Shown here piece after piece: positions 1-6,935 of a DNA stretch of 15,080 bases. Numbering within the stretch: the stretch's first letter is position 1; every line of letters starts with the position of its first letter. Below the pieces are notes generated by a model, which saw only the letters and a list, made by a program, of their open reading frames with translations, had not been told where the DNA came from and searched no databases. Source of the DNA: Polyangiaceae bacterium. GTDB taxonomy: Bacteria; Myxococcota; Polyangia; Polyangiales; Polyangiaceae. The stretch is from NCBI GenBank assembly GCA_025936205.1, contig JAICTU010000204.1, positions 1 through 15,080 on the forward strand, written 5' to 3'. The translations under genes were made by a program, and so were the position numbers.

Positions 1-502
1 GGGGCTTTCTCTGCACGGGCAAGCCCGTGGTGATGACCGAGTGCCCCAGCTCGGCAGTTTCGCTGACCGTGCAGGGCACCTCGCAGCGGAAGGCGCGATC
101 GTCCACGCTGCCCCGCCACCATAGGCGCAGCGCCGGGGCGACCACGGCCCCCGCAAACGGCTGCCCCGCGCGCAGCACCCCGAGGCTCACCGCGAAGAAG
201 GGATGGCCGCGGGAGAAGTTGATCGTGCCGTCGATCGGGTCGCAGTACCAGGTGAGCTCGCTCGCGGCTTGCCCGCCCTGTTCTTCGCCGACCACGGGGA
301 TTTCCGGGGTGAGCTGAGCCAGGCGCTCGCGGATCAGCTGCTCGCTTTGCAGGTCATACTGCGTGACGGGCTCGTCTCCCGCCTTCAGCGAAACCTTGGC
401 ATCGTTGCGAAAACCCGCGAGGACGAGGCGAGAGGCTTCCGTCGCGACTTGCAGCGCGAGTTTGGAGAGCTCCCGGCCGGTTCGTGGGGAGGGCAGCGTC
501 AT
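1..502 (-). CDS. Inositol monophosphatase family protein (3' end cut by window)
   Basis: This is the N-terminal ~167 residues of an inositol-monophosphatase-family enzyme, a Mg-dependent phosphatase of sugar phosphates or nucleotides such as inositol 1-phosphate or PAP. The start is the ATG at 502-500; the gene runs off the left edge, and the family is usually about 260 residues. Visible family motifs are the VTQYD segment (residues 46-50), the metal-site GEE (72-74) and the signature DPIDGTINF (88-96), whose aspartates bind the two catalytic metals. There is no signal peptide, so it is cytoplasmic. No Shine-Dalgarno sequence precedes the ATG, but a TATACG element lies just upstream, so the message may be leaderless. 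It is divergent from the gene at 587. Fold and metal chemistry are clear; the substrate cannot be read from the fragment, so suhB, cysQ or hisN-like roles all remain possible. Confidence 0.9.
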   Translation of the reverse strand, partial: MTLPSPRTGRELSKLALQVATEASRLVLAGFRNDAKVSLKAGDEPVTQYDLQSEQLIRERLAQLTPEIPVVGEEQGGQAASELTWYCDPIDGTINFSRGHPFFAVSLGVLRAGQPFAGAVVAPALRLWWRGSVDDRAFRCEVPCTVSETAELGHSVITTGLPVQRKP

Positions 503-513
503 CGGGGCGACAG

Positions 514-519
514 CGTATA
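514..519 (-). promoter_or_regulatory. -10-like element of a likely leaderless promoter for the IMPase gene
   Basis: On the minus strand, GCTATACG places TATACG with its first T 17 bases before the A of the ATG at 502. No purine-rich ribosome site lies between. That spacing puts the transcription start within a few bases of the start codon. No convincing -35 box was found. The same GCTATA arrangement precedes the genes at 1701 and 5543, which raises confidence; it is still an inference. Confidence 0.4.
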
Positions 520-586
520 GCTTCTCGGCCCCTTCGACCCCGAGGAAATTGGTCCTTCGAGGCGGATTCGGGCGAGAGCTCTACTC

Positions 587-1603
587 ATGCGCCCGAAGCA
601 CCTCCACATCCTCGGCGTCGCGTTGCTCGCGGCGTCTGGGGTTGGGGGCGTGGCACAGGCTCAGCAGCCGTCTCCGCCGCTGTCCGCGCAGTCCTGGGCT
701 CCGCCGCCGCCCCCGCCCGATGTCGGCGGCGATAGCGCGCCGCGCGGTCGCCCCGCCAGCACGCTGGAGTCTGCCAGCCTCTATGCCAGCAGCGCCGCCT
801 ACGGGCTCGGCATGGGCGTCTGGATCGACTCCGAGCTGGGCCTGGACGACCCGGCGTTTCTGCTGATCCCGCCGACGCTGCTGGGGGTGGCGCTACCGGT
901 GACGGCCTATGCGTTGAACCACCCGACCATGCCCCGCGGGCTGCCCGGTGCGATCGCCAGCGGGCTCGTGATCGGGGCCGGCGAGGGCCTGGGCATCGCC
1001 AGCTTGCAGATGTTCACGAGCGACCAGCCTTGGGGTTTTCACGGCCTGTCCCGGGCGGTCGCGATCGGCTCCACGGTGGGCGGCGCCGCCGGCATCGCGG
1101 TGGGGGAGTTGCAGCGGCCGTCTCCCAACATCAGCTTGTTCGCCGCCAGCGGCGTGTTCTGGGGGGCGGCCATCGGCGCCGGCGTCGGCCTGGGTGTATC
1201 ACCGGCGGGCGTCGGCTTCGAACAGTCGAATGACTGGATGGCGCGCGGCGGATTGATCGGCTTCAACGCAGGCCTGGCCATCAGCATGGGCCTCTCCACC
1301 GTGTTCGTGCCGACGCTGGCGCAGCTGAAATGGATGTGGATCGGTGGCGCGGTGGGCGGCGTGGCCTCGCTGCCCGTGTACCTGTTCTACTTGAAAGATG
1401 ATGGTCCGCCGGCGAAGCGGGGCTTGGTGTTCAGCGCGACGGCGACGACGGTCGGTCTCGTCGTCGGCGGCGTGTTTGGCCCCATGCTGGGCGGCGGCAT
1501 CGGGCTCTCCGACGCGCCCAGCCGCTGGGCGAGCATCGAGTACGTGACACCGGTGCCCCTCGCGGGCGGGTTTGGCTTCAATTTGGGTGGAACCCTGTTC
1601 TGA
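587..1603 (+). CDS. Glycine-zipper-rich exported or membrane protein of unknown function
   Basis: A 338-residue protein I do not recognise as a named family. The N-terminus is a Sec signal peptide: basic MRPKH, then a hydrophobic stretch, with probable cleavage after AQA at residue 25. A proline-rich linker follows (about residues 27-50). From about residue 90 onward come roughly seven hydrophobic segments packed with G-x-x-x-G-like spacing, for example GAAIGAGVGLG and GGVFGPMLGGGIG, as in glycine-zipper membrane proteins. The only strongly charged interruption is a short loop, LKDDGPPAKRG, around residue 265-275. This points to a membrane-embedded envelope protein whose helices pack tightly. 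It is divergent from the IMPase gene and 97 bases upstream of a lipoprotein gene. A hairpin sits directly after its stop, so it may be monocistronic. Coding reality is supported by the signal peptide and codon-position GC; function is unknown. Confidence 0.85.
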   Translation: MRPKHLHILGVALLAASGVGGVAQAQQPSPPLSAQSWAPPPPPPDVGGDSAPRGRPASTLESASLYASSAAYGLGMGVWIDSELGLDDPAFLLIPPTLLGVALPVTAYALNHPTMPRGLPGAIASGLVIGAGEGLGIASLQMFTSDQPWGFHGLSRAVAIGSTVGGAAGIAVGELQRPSPNISLFAASGVFWGAAIGAGVGLGVSPAGVGFEQSNDWMARGGLIGFNAGLAISMGLSTVFVPTLAQLKWMWIGGAVGGVASLPVYLFYLKDDGPPAKRGLVFSATATTVGLVVGGVFGPMLGGGIGLSDAPSRWASIEYVTPVPLAGGFGFNLGGTLF

Positions 1604-1607
1604 AGCG

Positions 1608-1624
1608 GAGCGCGAAAGCGCCTC
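1608..1624 (+). terminator. GNRA-capped hairpin after the orphan membrane-protein gene
   Basis: Four bases after the TGA, GAGCGC pairs with GCG(C)CTC around a GAAA tetraloop (one bulged C). A second small hairpin, GGCAA-GCGA-TTGCC, also GNRA-capped, lies at 1656-1669. Neither is followed by a U-run, so this is a candidate factor-dependent terminator or 3' stabiliser rather than a canonical intrinsic terminator. Confidence 0.35.
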
Positions 1625-1664
1625 GGCGCGGCAAGAGTCAGCGATGATCGGCCCGGGCAAGCGA

Positions 1665-1691
1665 TTGCCAGTGCCGGCCGGGGGCTATAGA
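1665..1691 (+). promoter_or_regulatory. Probable promoter of the lipoprotein-glk unit
   Basis: TTGCCA at 1665-1670 (five of six to the -35 consensus) and TATAGA at 1686-1691 are separated by 15 bases. The ATG is at 1701, so the leader would be only a few bases, and no ribosome site is visible. The -10 sits inside a GGGG...CCCC inverted repeat (1681-1697). The spacer is short of the 17-base optimum, which lowers confidence. Confidence 0.45.
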
Positions 1692-1700
1692 GTCCCCGCC

Positions 1701-2318
1701 ATGAAGTCCCGTATCCTCGGTTCTTTCCTGTCTGTGGCCCTGCTCGGCGCGGCGCTGAGCGCCGGCGGCCTGGAGACGGGGTGCAAGCCGCCACCTCCCA
1801 CGACCGCCGCGGTCAAGGCGGGAGACATGCCGGCGGGCGGCGATTGGTCCGGCGTGTTTTACAGCCCGCTCTTCGGGCATCTGCACCTGGTCCAGCAGGG
1901 CAACGTGGTGAGCGGCAAATGGCGCACCGTGGCCGGTGACAAGTGGGGCGAGCTGCACGGGGAGGCGTCGGGCGACCTGCTCAAGTACAAGTGGGTCGAG
2001 CACCGCATCGGCATGATCGGGCCGGGCTCGACCACCGAGGGGCACGGCTACTTCAAGTACTTCGTGCCCAAGGACGAGAACGCGAACCACGAGATCAAAG
2101 GCGAGTGGGGCCTGGAAGACAGCGAGATCGGTAACCCCTGGGAGGCCGTGCGCCAGCGCAACATGCTGCCGGATCCGAACTCGGTGCAGCCCGACGAGAC
2201 GGAGCGCGTGAACATGCCGGACGAGTGGGACTCCACCACCAAGCCCAAGGCCAGCGGCGCCGCGGCGCCCGAGGGCTCGGGTGACGGTTCGGAAGAGTCC
2301 AAGGAAAAGCCCGAGTGA
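1701..2318 (+). CDS. Putative lipoprotein translationally coupled to glucokinase
   Basis: A 205-residue exported protein of unknown function. The N-terminus is a hydrophobic signal ending in LETGC, so Cys28 may be lipidated, although the leucine is at -4 rather than the usual -3. A proline run (KPPPP) follows. Residues ~45-160 form a compact, tryptophan-rich domain (GDWSGVFYSP, SGKWRTV, LKYKWVEH, GEWGLED) of alternating aromatic and polar residues, suggesting a beta-sandwich or barrel-like fold. The last ~25 residues are a charged, low-complexity tail rich in E, K, S and G. The chosen start is the ATG at 1701; an in-frame extension to 1572 exists but would bury the signal peptide. Its TGA overlaps the GTG of glk by four bases, so the two are almost certainly one transcript. 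The reason for coupling an envelope protein to glucokinase is not evident. Confidence 0.85.
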   Translation: MKSRILGSFLSVALLGAALSAGGLETGCKPPPPTTAAVKAGDMPAGGDWSGVFYSPLFGHLHLVQQGNVVSGKWRTVAGDKWGELHGEASGDLLKYKWVEHRIGMIGPGSTTEGHGYFKYFVPKDENANHEIKGEWGLEDSEIGNPWEAVRQRNMLPDPNSVQPDETERVNMPDEWDSTTKPKASGAAAPEGSGDGSEESKEKPE

Positions 2319-3358
2319 TTGTCGCAGCGGATATCGGTGGTACGAAGACCAGCGTGGCTCTTCTGGAAGAGCCGCGAGACGCTGCCGAGGCGGGCAAGAC
2401 GTCGGTGCTGCTGCAGCGCGCTCGTTATCAGAGCGCGCAGCACGCGGGGCTGACCGAGATCGTGCGCGACTTCCTGGAGAAGCACCAGATCGCGCCGAGC
2501 AAGGTGTGCCGGGTGTGCGCCGGCATCGCGGGTCCGGTGGTGGAAGGCCACGTGGAGACGCCGAACCTGCCCTGGAGCGTGAACGCCGCGAAGATGCGCC
2601 AGGCGCTTGGGGTCGGCGCAGTCACGCTGATGAACGATCTGGAAGCGACGGCGGAACGCGCCGCCACGCTCGGACCCAACGACGTGTGCACGCTGAACGC
2701 GGGCAAGCCTCCCGCGGGCCCGCTCACGAACGGTGCGGTGATCGCGGCCGGCACCGGCCTGGGCATGGCGATCCTGCACCCGATCGACGGAGCCTGGTGG
2801 CCGGTGGCCTCCGAAGGGGGCCACATGGACCTCGCGCCGCGCAGCGATCTGGAGATGGATCTGCTGCGCTTTCTGCTCCGGCGCCACAAGCGCGTGAGCG
2901 TGGAGCGCGTGCTGTCCGGTCCGGGCCTGTTCGCGCTCTACGAGTTCTTCGAGTCGCGCGGCACGCCGGCGCCGAATCCCGAAGTCCGTGCCCAGCTGCG
3001 CGCCAACGACATGGAAGCGCCGCGCATCGTGGCGGAGGCGGCGCTCGCCGGCCGCTGCCCCGTGGCCAGCGAAGCGCTGAACCTGTTCGTGTCGCAGTAT
3101 GGAGCTGCCGCCGGCAACCTGGCGCTGCTCTCGGTCTCCACCGGCGGCATGTTCGTGGGTGGCGGCATCGCTCCCAAGATCCTGGCGCGGCTGCGCGAGG
3201 GGTTGTTCATGGAGGCCTTCACGAGCAAGGGCCGCCTGAGCCCGCTGCTGGAGAACGTGCCCGTGCAGGTCATCCTCGACGAGGACGCCGCGCTGCTCGG
3301 TGCCGCGCGCCGTGGCGTGCGGCTCGAGCTGGGGCTGGTCCGCGAAGGCTCCCGCTGA
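2315..3358 (+). CDS. glk: Glucokinase (ROK/E. coli Glk-type hexokinase fold)
   Basis: Phosphorylates glucose with ATP to glucose 6-phosphate in the cytoplasm, feeding glycolysis. The 347-residue product has the expected order of motifs: phosphate-binding DIGGTK (residues 6-11); AGIAGPV near 69-75; the catalytic pair N107-D108 in MNDLEA; a GTGLG nucleotide loop at 146-150; sugar-binding SEGGH at 166-170; SGPGL near 201-205; and the adenosine-site segment STGGMFVGGGIAP near 275-287. The layout matches E. coli Glk (321 residues) with a slightly longer C-terminus. The GTG start overlaps the upstream stop as GTGA, with AAGGA at 2301-2305 as ribosome site, so translation is coupled to the lipoprotein gene. 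The gene ends in front of strong GC hairpins shared with the convergent gene. Confidence 0.95.
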   Translation: MIVAADIGGTKTSVALLEEPRDAAEAGKTSVLLQRARYQSAQHAGLTEIVRDFLEKHQIAPSKVCRVCAGIAGPVVEGHVETPNLPWSVNAAKMRQALGVGAVTLMNDLEATAERAATLGPNDVCTLNAGKPPAGPLTNGAVIAAGTGLGMAILHPIDGAWWPVASEGGHMDLAPRSDLEMDLLRFLLRRHKRVSVERVLSGPGLFALYEFFESRGTPAPNPEVRAQLRANDMEAPRIVAEAALAGRCPVASEALNLFVSQYGAAAGNLALLSVSTGGMFVGGGIAPKILARLREGLFMEAFTSKGRLSPLLENVPVQVILDEDAALLGAARRGVRLELGLVREGSR

Positions 3359-3379
3359 CGTTTGTGGTGGGGCTCGGCG

Positions 3380-3407
3380 CCGCACCCCCGGGGTGCGGGG
3401 TGTCCCC
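3380..3407. terminator. GC hairpins between the convergent glk and DUF4336-like genes
   Basis: CCGCACC (3380-3386) pairs perfectly with GGTGCGG (3392-3398) around CCCGG. A second small stem, GGGG-TGT-CCCC, follows at 3397-3407. The pair lies in the 68-base gap between two genes that end toward each other, so it could stop transcription from both sides. There is no T-run on either strand. Confidence 0.5.
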
Positions 3408-3426
3408 GCAGCAAGAGCGGGCGACG

Positions 3427-4134
3427 CTAGGATAGGCGCGCCGCTGCGCTCTCGAGCTCGGCGGCGGCGCCGGCACCTTCGATGTTGGAGCCGTGTCCGA
3501 CCAGGATTCGGCCCAGCCCCGGTGTGCGCGCCAGCTCCTGCAGGTGCTGCCTCAGCGCTGCCCTGTCCTTCACCAGCATCCAGCGCATCACGCGCGGCAC
3601 GCTGGCCACGCCCGTCGGCCCGAGCATGACGCCCATCATCCCGCCCAGCTTGGGCATGTTCAGCAACATGTCGTTGACGATCAGCGTGGAGCGGTCCGCC
3701 TCGCGCACCAGCACGCCACCCTCGCGGTTCTTCGAGCCGCGCCAGTGGAAGAGTTGCACGGAAGGATCGCCCAGAGCATGGTCGTACGAGCCGGACACGG
3801 GCACCTCTTGCTCCACCTTGGCGCGCGCGCCCTCTGGACACAGCACCACCAGCTCTGGATAGCGCTGCTTCCAGATGTAGGCGTCCTGGCGATGGAAGGC
3901 GTTCGGCACAATCATCACCGCCGGCTTGCCCCAGCGCTCCAGCTCGAGCATCTCCGAGTCTTCCAGCGCGATCGCGTTGTGCACGAGCAAGCGCTCGCCG
4001 GTCAGCTTGACCACGGCCATCAGGCGCTGGGTGCTGCTCCTGGGGAGCGTCCCCGACACGGTCCAGATCTTGTCGGAGAGTTTTTCCACGGGCCCGTGTT
4101 CGAGCACCGTCCAGGTCCGAAAACACTTTGCCAT
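3427..4134 (-). CDS. DUF4336-like protein, metallo-beta-lactamase-like fold without the metal motif
   Basis: A 235-residue cytoplasmic protein that resembles the DUF4336 group of metallo-hydrolase-like folds: an early beta-rich part (KIWTVSGTLPRSSTQRLMAVVKL), a central segment (VPNAFHRQDAYIWKQRYPELVVLCPEGA), a VNDMLLNMP segment, and a terminal ILVGHGSNI. The classic HxHxDH zinc motif is absent; at that place it reads HNAIALEDSEM. Catalysis of the usual beta-lactamase type is therefore unlikely or altered. I chose the ATG at 4134 because GGGAGGA lies seven bases upstream; a longer reading from 4167 would include 11 residues with no such site. It follows bioA by 54 bases on the same strand and is likely cotranscribed. 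Family assignment is from remembered motif pattern and moderate; the gene itself is secure. Confidence 0.85.
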   Translation of the reverse strand: MAKCFRTWTVLEHGPVEKLSDKIWTVSGTLPRSSTQRLMAVVKLTGERLLVHNAIALEDSEMLELERWGKPAVMIVPNAFHRQDAYIWKQRYPELVVLCPEGARAKVEQEVPVSGSYDHALGDPSVQLFHWRGSKNREGGVLVREADRSTLIVNDMLLNMPKLGGMMGVMLGPTGVASVPRVMRWMLVKDRAALRQHLQELARTPGLGRILVGHGSNIEGAGAAAELESAAARLS

Positions 4135-4141
4135 CGCCGAG

Positions 4142-4148
4142 TCCTCCC
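4142..4148 (-). promoter_or_regulatory. Strong ribosome binding site that fixes the DUF4336-like start
   Basis: GGGAGGA on the minus strand, seven bases before the ATG at 4134-4132. It lies inside the longer open frame beginning at 4167 and so argues for the shorter protein. Confidence 0.75.
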
Positions 4149-4188
4149 GCCGCCGGTCATGGGGCAACGGCGCCCGCGCGGCAAGGGG

Positions 4189-5520
4189 TCAGAGCACGCT
4201 GGCCATGGCCGCGGTCACCCGGCTCAGATCGTCGGCGGAGATCACGTACGGCGGCATCGTATAGAGCAGCTTGCCGAAGGGCCGCAGCCAGACCCCCTGG
4301 TCCACCAGGCGCGGCACCATTTCCCCGAGGTCGATCGGCTCACGCAGCTCGAGCACACCGATCGCGCCCAGCACCCGCACGTCTCGCACGCGCGGGTGGG
4401 AGCGGCAGGGCTCGAGCTCGCGCTGGAGCTGCGCTTCGATCTCGGCCACGCGCAGCCGCCAATCAAAGCCATCGAGCGCATCGAGCAGGGCGAGCGCGAT
4501 GCTGCAGGCGAGGGGATTGCCCATGAAGGTGGGGCCGTGCATCAACAACCCCGGCCCGCCGCGAGCCAGGCCCTGGGCGACGTGGGCGCGCGCGAGCGTC
4601 GCGGCCAGGCTCAGCGTGCCGCCGGTCAGCGCCTTCCCCACGCACAGGATGTCCGGCGTGATGCCGGCGTGCTCGCAGGCGAACAGCTTGCCGGTGCGCC
4701 CGAAGCCGGTGGCGATCTCATCGGCGATCAAGAGCAGCCCGCTGCGATCGCACAGCCGGCGCAGCTCCGCGACCAGCTCCGCCGAGTAGAAACGCATGCC
4801 GCCTGCGCCCTGCACGATCGGTTCGAACACCACCCCGCACAGCTCGTGCGCGTGGCGCTCGAACAGCTGTTCCAGCTCGCGCCGTTCGGAAGCATCCGGC
4901 GGGGCTCCGAAACGGCTGCGTGGCAAGGGCGCGAACACTTGCTCGGTGACCACACCGTTGAACGCGCGGTGCATGCCTCGCTCGGGGTCGCACAGCGACA
5001 TCGCGCCCCAGGTATCGCCGTGATAGCCGCCCCGCAGGGCGAGAAAGCGCCGTCGCGCGCCGTCGCCGCGGGCGGCCCAGTATTGCACCGCCATCTTCAG
5101 CGCGACTTCCACACTCACCGAGCCGGAGTCGCAGAAGAAGACGTGCTCGAGGCCGGGTGGCGCGAGCTCGAGCAGGCGCCGAGCCAGCTGCACTGCCGGC
5201 GGGTGGGTGAAGCCACCGAACATGACGTGCGCCAGACGGTCGAGCTGCGCATGGGCTGCCCGCATCAGCTCCGGGTGCCGATAGCCGAGGATGGCCGCCC
5301 ACCAGGACGACATGCCATCGATCAACTCGCGGCCATCGGCGAGTTGAATGCGTACGCCCTGCGCTCCCGTGACGACGTAACGCGGCTCCGTGCTCGGGAT
5401 GGCGGCGTAGGGATGCCAGACGTGCTGCTGGTCGAAACGTAGGAAGGCGTCGGGCTCGAGCGAGGGATCCAAGGCGATGCGACCCACATTAGCCCCGGTT
5501 TTCTGGGAGATCTGGGGCAT
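4189..5520 (-). CDS. bioA: Adenosylmethionine-8-amino-7-oxononanoate aminotransferase (biotin synthesis)
   Basis: A PLP enzyme that converts 8-amino-7-oxononanoate (KAPA) to 7,8-diaminononanoate with S-adenosylmethionine as amino donor, the third-last step of biotin synthesis. The 443-residue product tracks E. coli BioA closely: HVWHPY (33-38), [12 protein letters not shown] (69-80), [13 protein letters not shown] (130-142), [12 protein letters not shown] (164-175), the cofactor aspartate in [13 protein letters not shown] (D267), Schiff-base Lys296 in CVGKALTGG, and [11 protein letters not shown]. The start is uncertain: ATG 5520 is used here; a GTG at 5487 would give an N-terminus nearer E. 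coli length, and a GTG at 5559 would overlap msrA. No other biotin gene is in view, so the pathway must be scattered. It is divergent from msrA across a 22-base gap and leads into the DUF4336-like gene. Confidence 0.95.
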   Translation of the reverse strand: MPQISQKTGANVGRIALDPSLEPDAFLRFDQQHVWHPYAAIPSTEPRYVVTGAQGVRIQLADGRELIDGMSSWWAAILGYRHPELMRAAHAQLDRLAHVMFGGFTHPPAVQLARRLLELAPPGLEHVFFCDSGSVSVEVALKMAVQYWAARGDGARRRFLALRGGYHGDTWGAMSLCDPERGMHRAFNGVVTEQVFAPLPRSRFGAPPDASERRELEQLFERHAHELCGVVFEPIVQGAGGMRFYSAELVAELRRLCDRSGLLLIADEIATGFGRTGKLFACEHAGITPDILCVGKALTGGTLSLAATLARAHVAQGLARGGPGLLMHGPTFMGNPLACSIALALLDALDGFDWRLRVAEIEAQLQRELEPCRSHPRVRDVRVLGAIGVLELREPIDLGEMVPRLVDQGVWLRPFGKLLYTMPPYVISADDLSRVTAAMASVL

Positions 5521-5524
5521 TCGT

Positions 5525-5532
5525 GCTATAAC
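5525..5532. promoter_or_regulatory. Symmetric TATA element between bioA and msrA
   Basis: GCTATAAC at 5525-5532 reads as TATAAC (five of six to the -10 consensus) toward msrA, with the first T 16 bases before its ATG. The same bases read GTTATAGC toward bioA, giving TATAGC. One short element may serve both divergent genes. No clear -35 was found on either side. Confidence 0.4.
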
Positions 5533-5542
5533 GCAGCGCAAG

Positions 5543-6166
5543 ATGGCGTCGCTTCTCACCCTGCCGCGACCGGAACAGGCTCTGCCGGGCCGCTCGGAGC
5601 CGATCGAGGTGATGAATCGTCATTTTGTCTCGGGCCACCCGCTCCAGCCGCCATTCCCTGCCGGCCTGGAGCTCGCGCTGTTCGGCATGGGCTGCTTCTG
5701 GGGAGCCGAGCGCCGCTTCTGGCAGACGCCGGGGGTCTACACGACCGCGGTCGGGTACGCTGGCGGCCTCACGCCCAACCCCACCTACGAAGAAGTGTGC
5801 ACGGGCCTCACCGGCCACAACGAGGTCGTGCGCGTCGTGTTCGACCCGAAGCAGATTTCTTACGAAGGCTTGCTGCAGGTCTTCTGGACGGAGCACGACC
5901 CGACGCAGGGCATGCGCCAGGGCAACGATCGAGGCACACAATACCGATCGGGCGTCTATACCTACTCTGACGTGCAAGCGCGCGTCGCGGAAGCCACGCG
6001 CGACAGCTACCAGCGTGCGCTCACCGCTGCCGGCCGCGGCCGCATCACGACCGAGCTGCTATCGGCTCCTGATTTCTATTACGCCGAGGACTACCACCAG
6101 CAGTACCTGGCGAAGAACCCGAACGGCTACTGCGGGCTCGGCGGGACCGGGGTGCGCTATTGCTGA
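5543..6166 (+). CDS. msrA: Peptide-methionine (S)-S-oxide reductase MsrA
   Basis: Reduces methionine-S-sulfoxide in proteins and as free amino acid, using thioredoxin; cytoplasmic repair of oxidative damage. The 207-residue protein is of the long E. coli type: N-terminal [10 protein letters not shown]; catalytic Cys51 in [52 protein letters not shown]; and C-terminal [16 protein letters not shown], with resolving cysteines at 197 and 207 corresponding to E. coli Cys198 and Cys206. The start is ATG 5543, which aligns the N-terminus with E. coli; the longer in-frame reading from 5477 would run through the bioA start. A TATAAC box lies 16 bases upstream and no good ribosome site is present. It is divergent from bioA and followed by a cluster of hairpins. 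Confidence 0.96.
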   Translation: MASLLTLPRPEQALPGRSEPIEVMNRHFVSGHPLQPPFPAGLELALFGMGCFWGAERRFWQTPGVYTTAVGYAGGLTPNPTYEEVCTGLTGHNEVVRVVFDPKQISYEGLLQVFWTEHDPTQGMRQGNDRGTQYRSGVYTYSDVQARVAEATRDSYQRALTAAGRGRITTELLSAPDFYYAEDYHQQYLAKNPNGYCGLGGTGVRYC

Positions 6167-6170
6167 CAGG

Positions 6171-6259
6171 GGTCTGAAGCAGACCTCCGCCCCGCATGCG
6201 TTCCGCATGCAGCGGTGTGCTCGCTGCGTGACAGGTGTGCGGGGGCGGATACACCTGTC
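6171..6259 (+). repeat. Cluster of four inverted repeats after msrA, two mutually exclusive
   Basis: Four hairpins follow the msrA stop within 93 bases. First, GGTCTG-AAG-CAGACC (6171-6185). Second, GCATGCG-TTC-CGCATGC (6194-6210). Third, CATGCAGCG with CGCTGCGTG around a seven-base loop (6206-6230, one G-U pair). Fourth, GACAGGTGT with ACACCTGTC around a 12-base loop (6230-6259). Hairpins two and three share 6206-6210 and cannot form together. None is followed by a T-run. The set could be a factor-dependent terminator, a folded 3' end, an attenuator before the 6357 gene, or a decayed repeat element. The rest of the 190-base gap (to 6356) holds a weak AAGCCT/AGGCTT stem at 6320-6340 and nothing else I can name. 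Confidence 0.5.
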
Positions 6260-6356
6260 CGCGAAACGCCAGCGGTCAGATCGTCCGCAGGTCGTGGTGA
6301 CCGCGCGCAAGTCCGCGATAAGCCTAGCGGCATGAGGCTTGCTTTGCTGTTGCAGC

Positions 6357-6935
6357 ATGCGACTGTCGCTGCTTGGGAAGTCTTGCTTCGTCGCGCTGGT
6401 GGGTCTGCTCGGGCTGTTGCTGCCGGATTTGGCCTGGGCTCAGTCGGAAGCGTGGGTGGCAGGGGAGCGCGCGCCGTTGCTGGATCGCGCGCTGGGTACG
6501 GCGCAGTGGTTCTGGCTGCAGGGTAAGGTCATGCCCGGCTTCGAGCTGGCTCTGGGGCGAGGCCTGTTCGAGGCGGACCTGGAGCTATCGTTCATCGGAT
6601 TGACGGACGGCTCGCGGCAGCTCGATGGAGGCTTCGTCGGCAATCAGCTGGGCGGCTACTTGATGCTGACGCCGCTGCGCGAGCGCTACTACGACGTGAG
6701 CGCCGGGCTCGGCGTCGACGCTTATTTCTTGTGGGGTATTCACCCGGACGCGCGCGAGGTAGCGCTCGCTCCGCGCGTCGTGGCGCGCATCTGGCCGCTC
6801 GAGGATCTGGCCCTGACGTTCAGCGTTCGCACTTACCTGCTCGAGAGCGACGGGCTCGAGCTGGGTACGTCGCGCAACGGCAGTGAGGCGCCGCGCGTCT
6901 TGCTCAGCACCGGTCTCACCTGGAGGTTCCAGTGA
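6357..6935 (+). CDS. Probable outer-membrane beta-barrel-type protein with signal peptide
   Basis: A 192-residue exported protein. The signal peptide is plain: MRLSLLGK, a leucine-rich core, and probable cleavage in AWA-QS after residue 28. The mature part shows repeated alternation of hydrophobic and polar residues (FEADLELSFIGL, GGYLMLTPL, YYDVSAGLGVDAYF, LALTFSVRTYLL) and ends LSTGLTWRFQ, an aromatic-rich last strand as in many outer-membrane barrels. At about 164 mature residues it would fit a small eight-strand barrel. The start is ATG 6357; a TTG six codons upstream is open but would put three cysteines before the signal. No ribosome site is evident. Its TGA overlaps the ATG of the lipoprotein at 6935, so the two form an operon. 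I do not recognise the specific family. Confidence 0.82.
   Translation: MRLSLLGKSCFVALVGLLGLLLPDLAWAQSEAWVAGERAPLLDRALGTAQWFWLQGKVMPGFELALGRGLFEADLELSFIGLTDGSRQLDGGFVGNQLGGYLMLTPLRERYYDVSAGLGVDAYFLWGIHPDAREVALAPRVVARIWPLEDLALTFSVRTYLLESDGLELGTSRNGSEAPRVLLSTGLTWRFQ

Noticed and set aside
1572..1700. In-frame N-terminal extension of the lipoprotein gene
   Set aside because: It would overlap the preceding gene and place 43 polar residues before a good signal peptide; ATG 1701 with its own promoter-like element fits better.
2048..4126. 692-residue minus-strand frame over the lipoprotein, glk and part of the DUF4336-like gene
   Set aside because: Composition is Arg/Ala/Gly/His-rich and repetitive, and it conflicts with glk, whose motifs are unambiguous.
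4135..4167. Longer start for the DUF4336-like protein
   Set aside because: The extra 11 residues contain the GGGAGGA ribosome site used by the ATG at 4134.
3493..5442. 649-residue plus-strand frame across the DUF4336-like gene and bioA
   Set aside because: It is the antisense shadow of two real genes; its His/Arg/Gln-rich translation shows no recognisable fold.
6167..6356. tRNA or insertion-sequence remnant in the largest gap
   Set aside because: No cloverleaf with a TTCRA loop and CCA end, no transposase fragment and no flanking target duplication were seen; only hairpins.
6332..6526. Alternative ATG at 6332 before the barrel-like gene
   Set aside because: It opens a different frame with Gly/Ala/Arg-rich sequence and no signal-peptide cleavage site, and it stops inside the supported gene.
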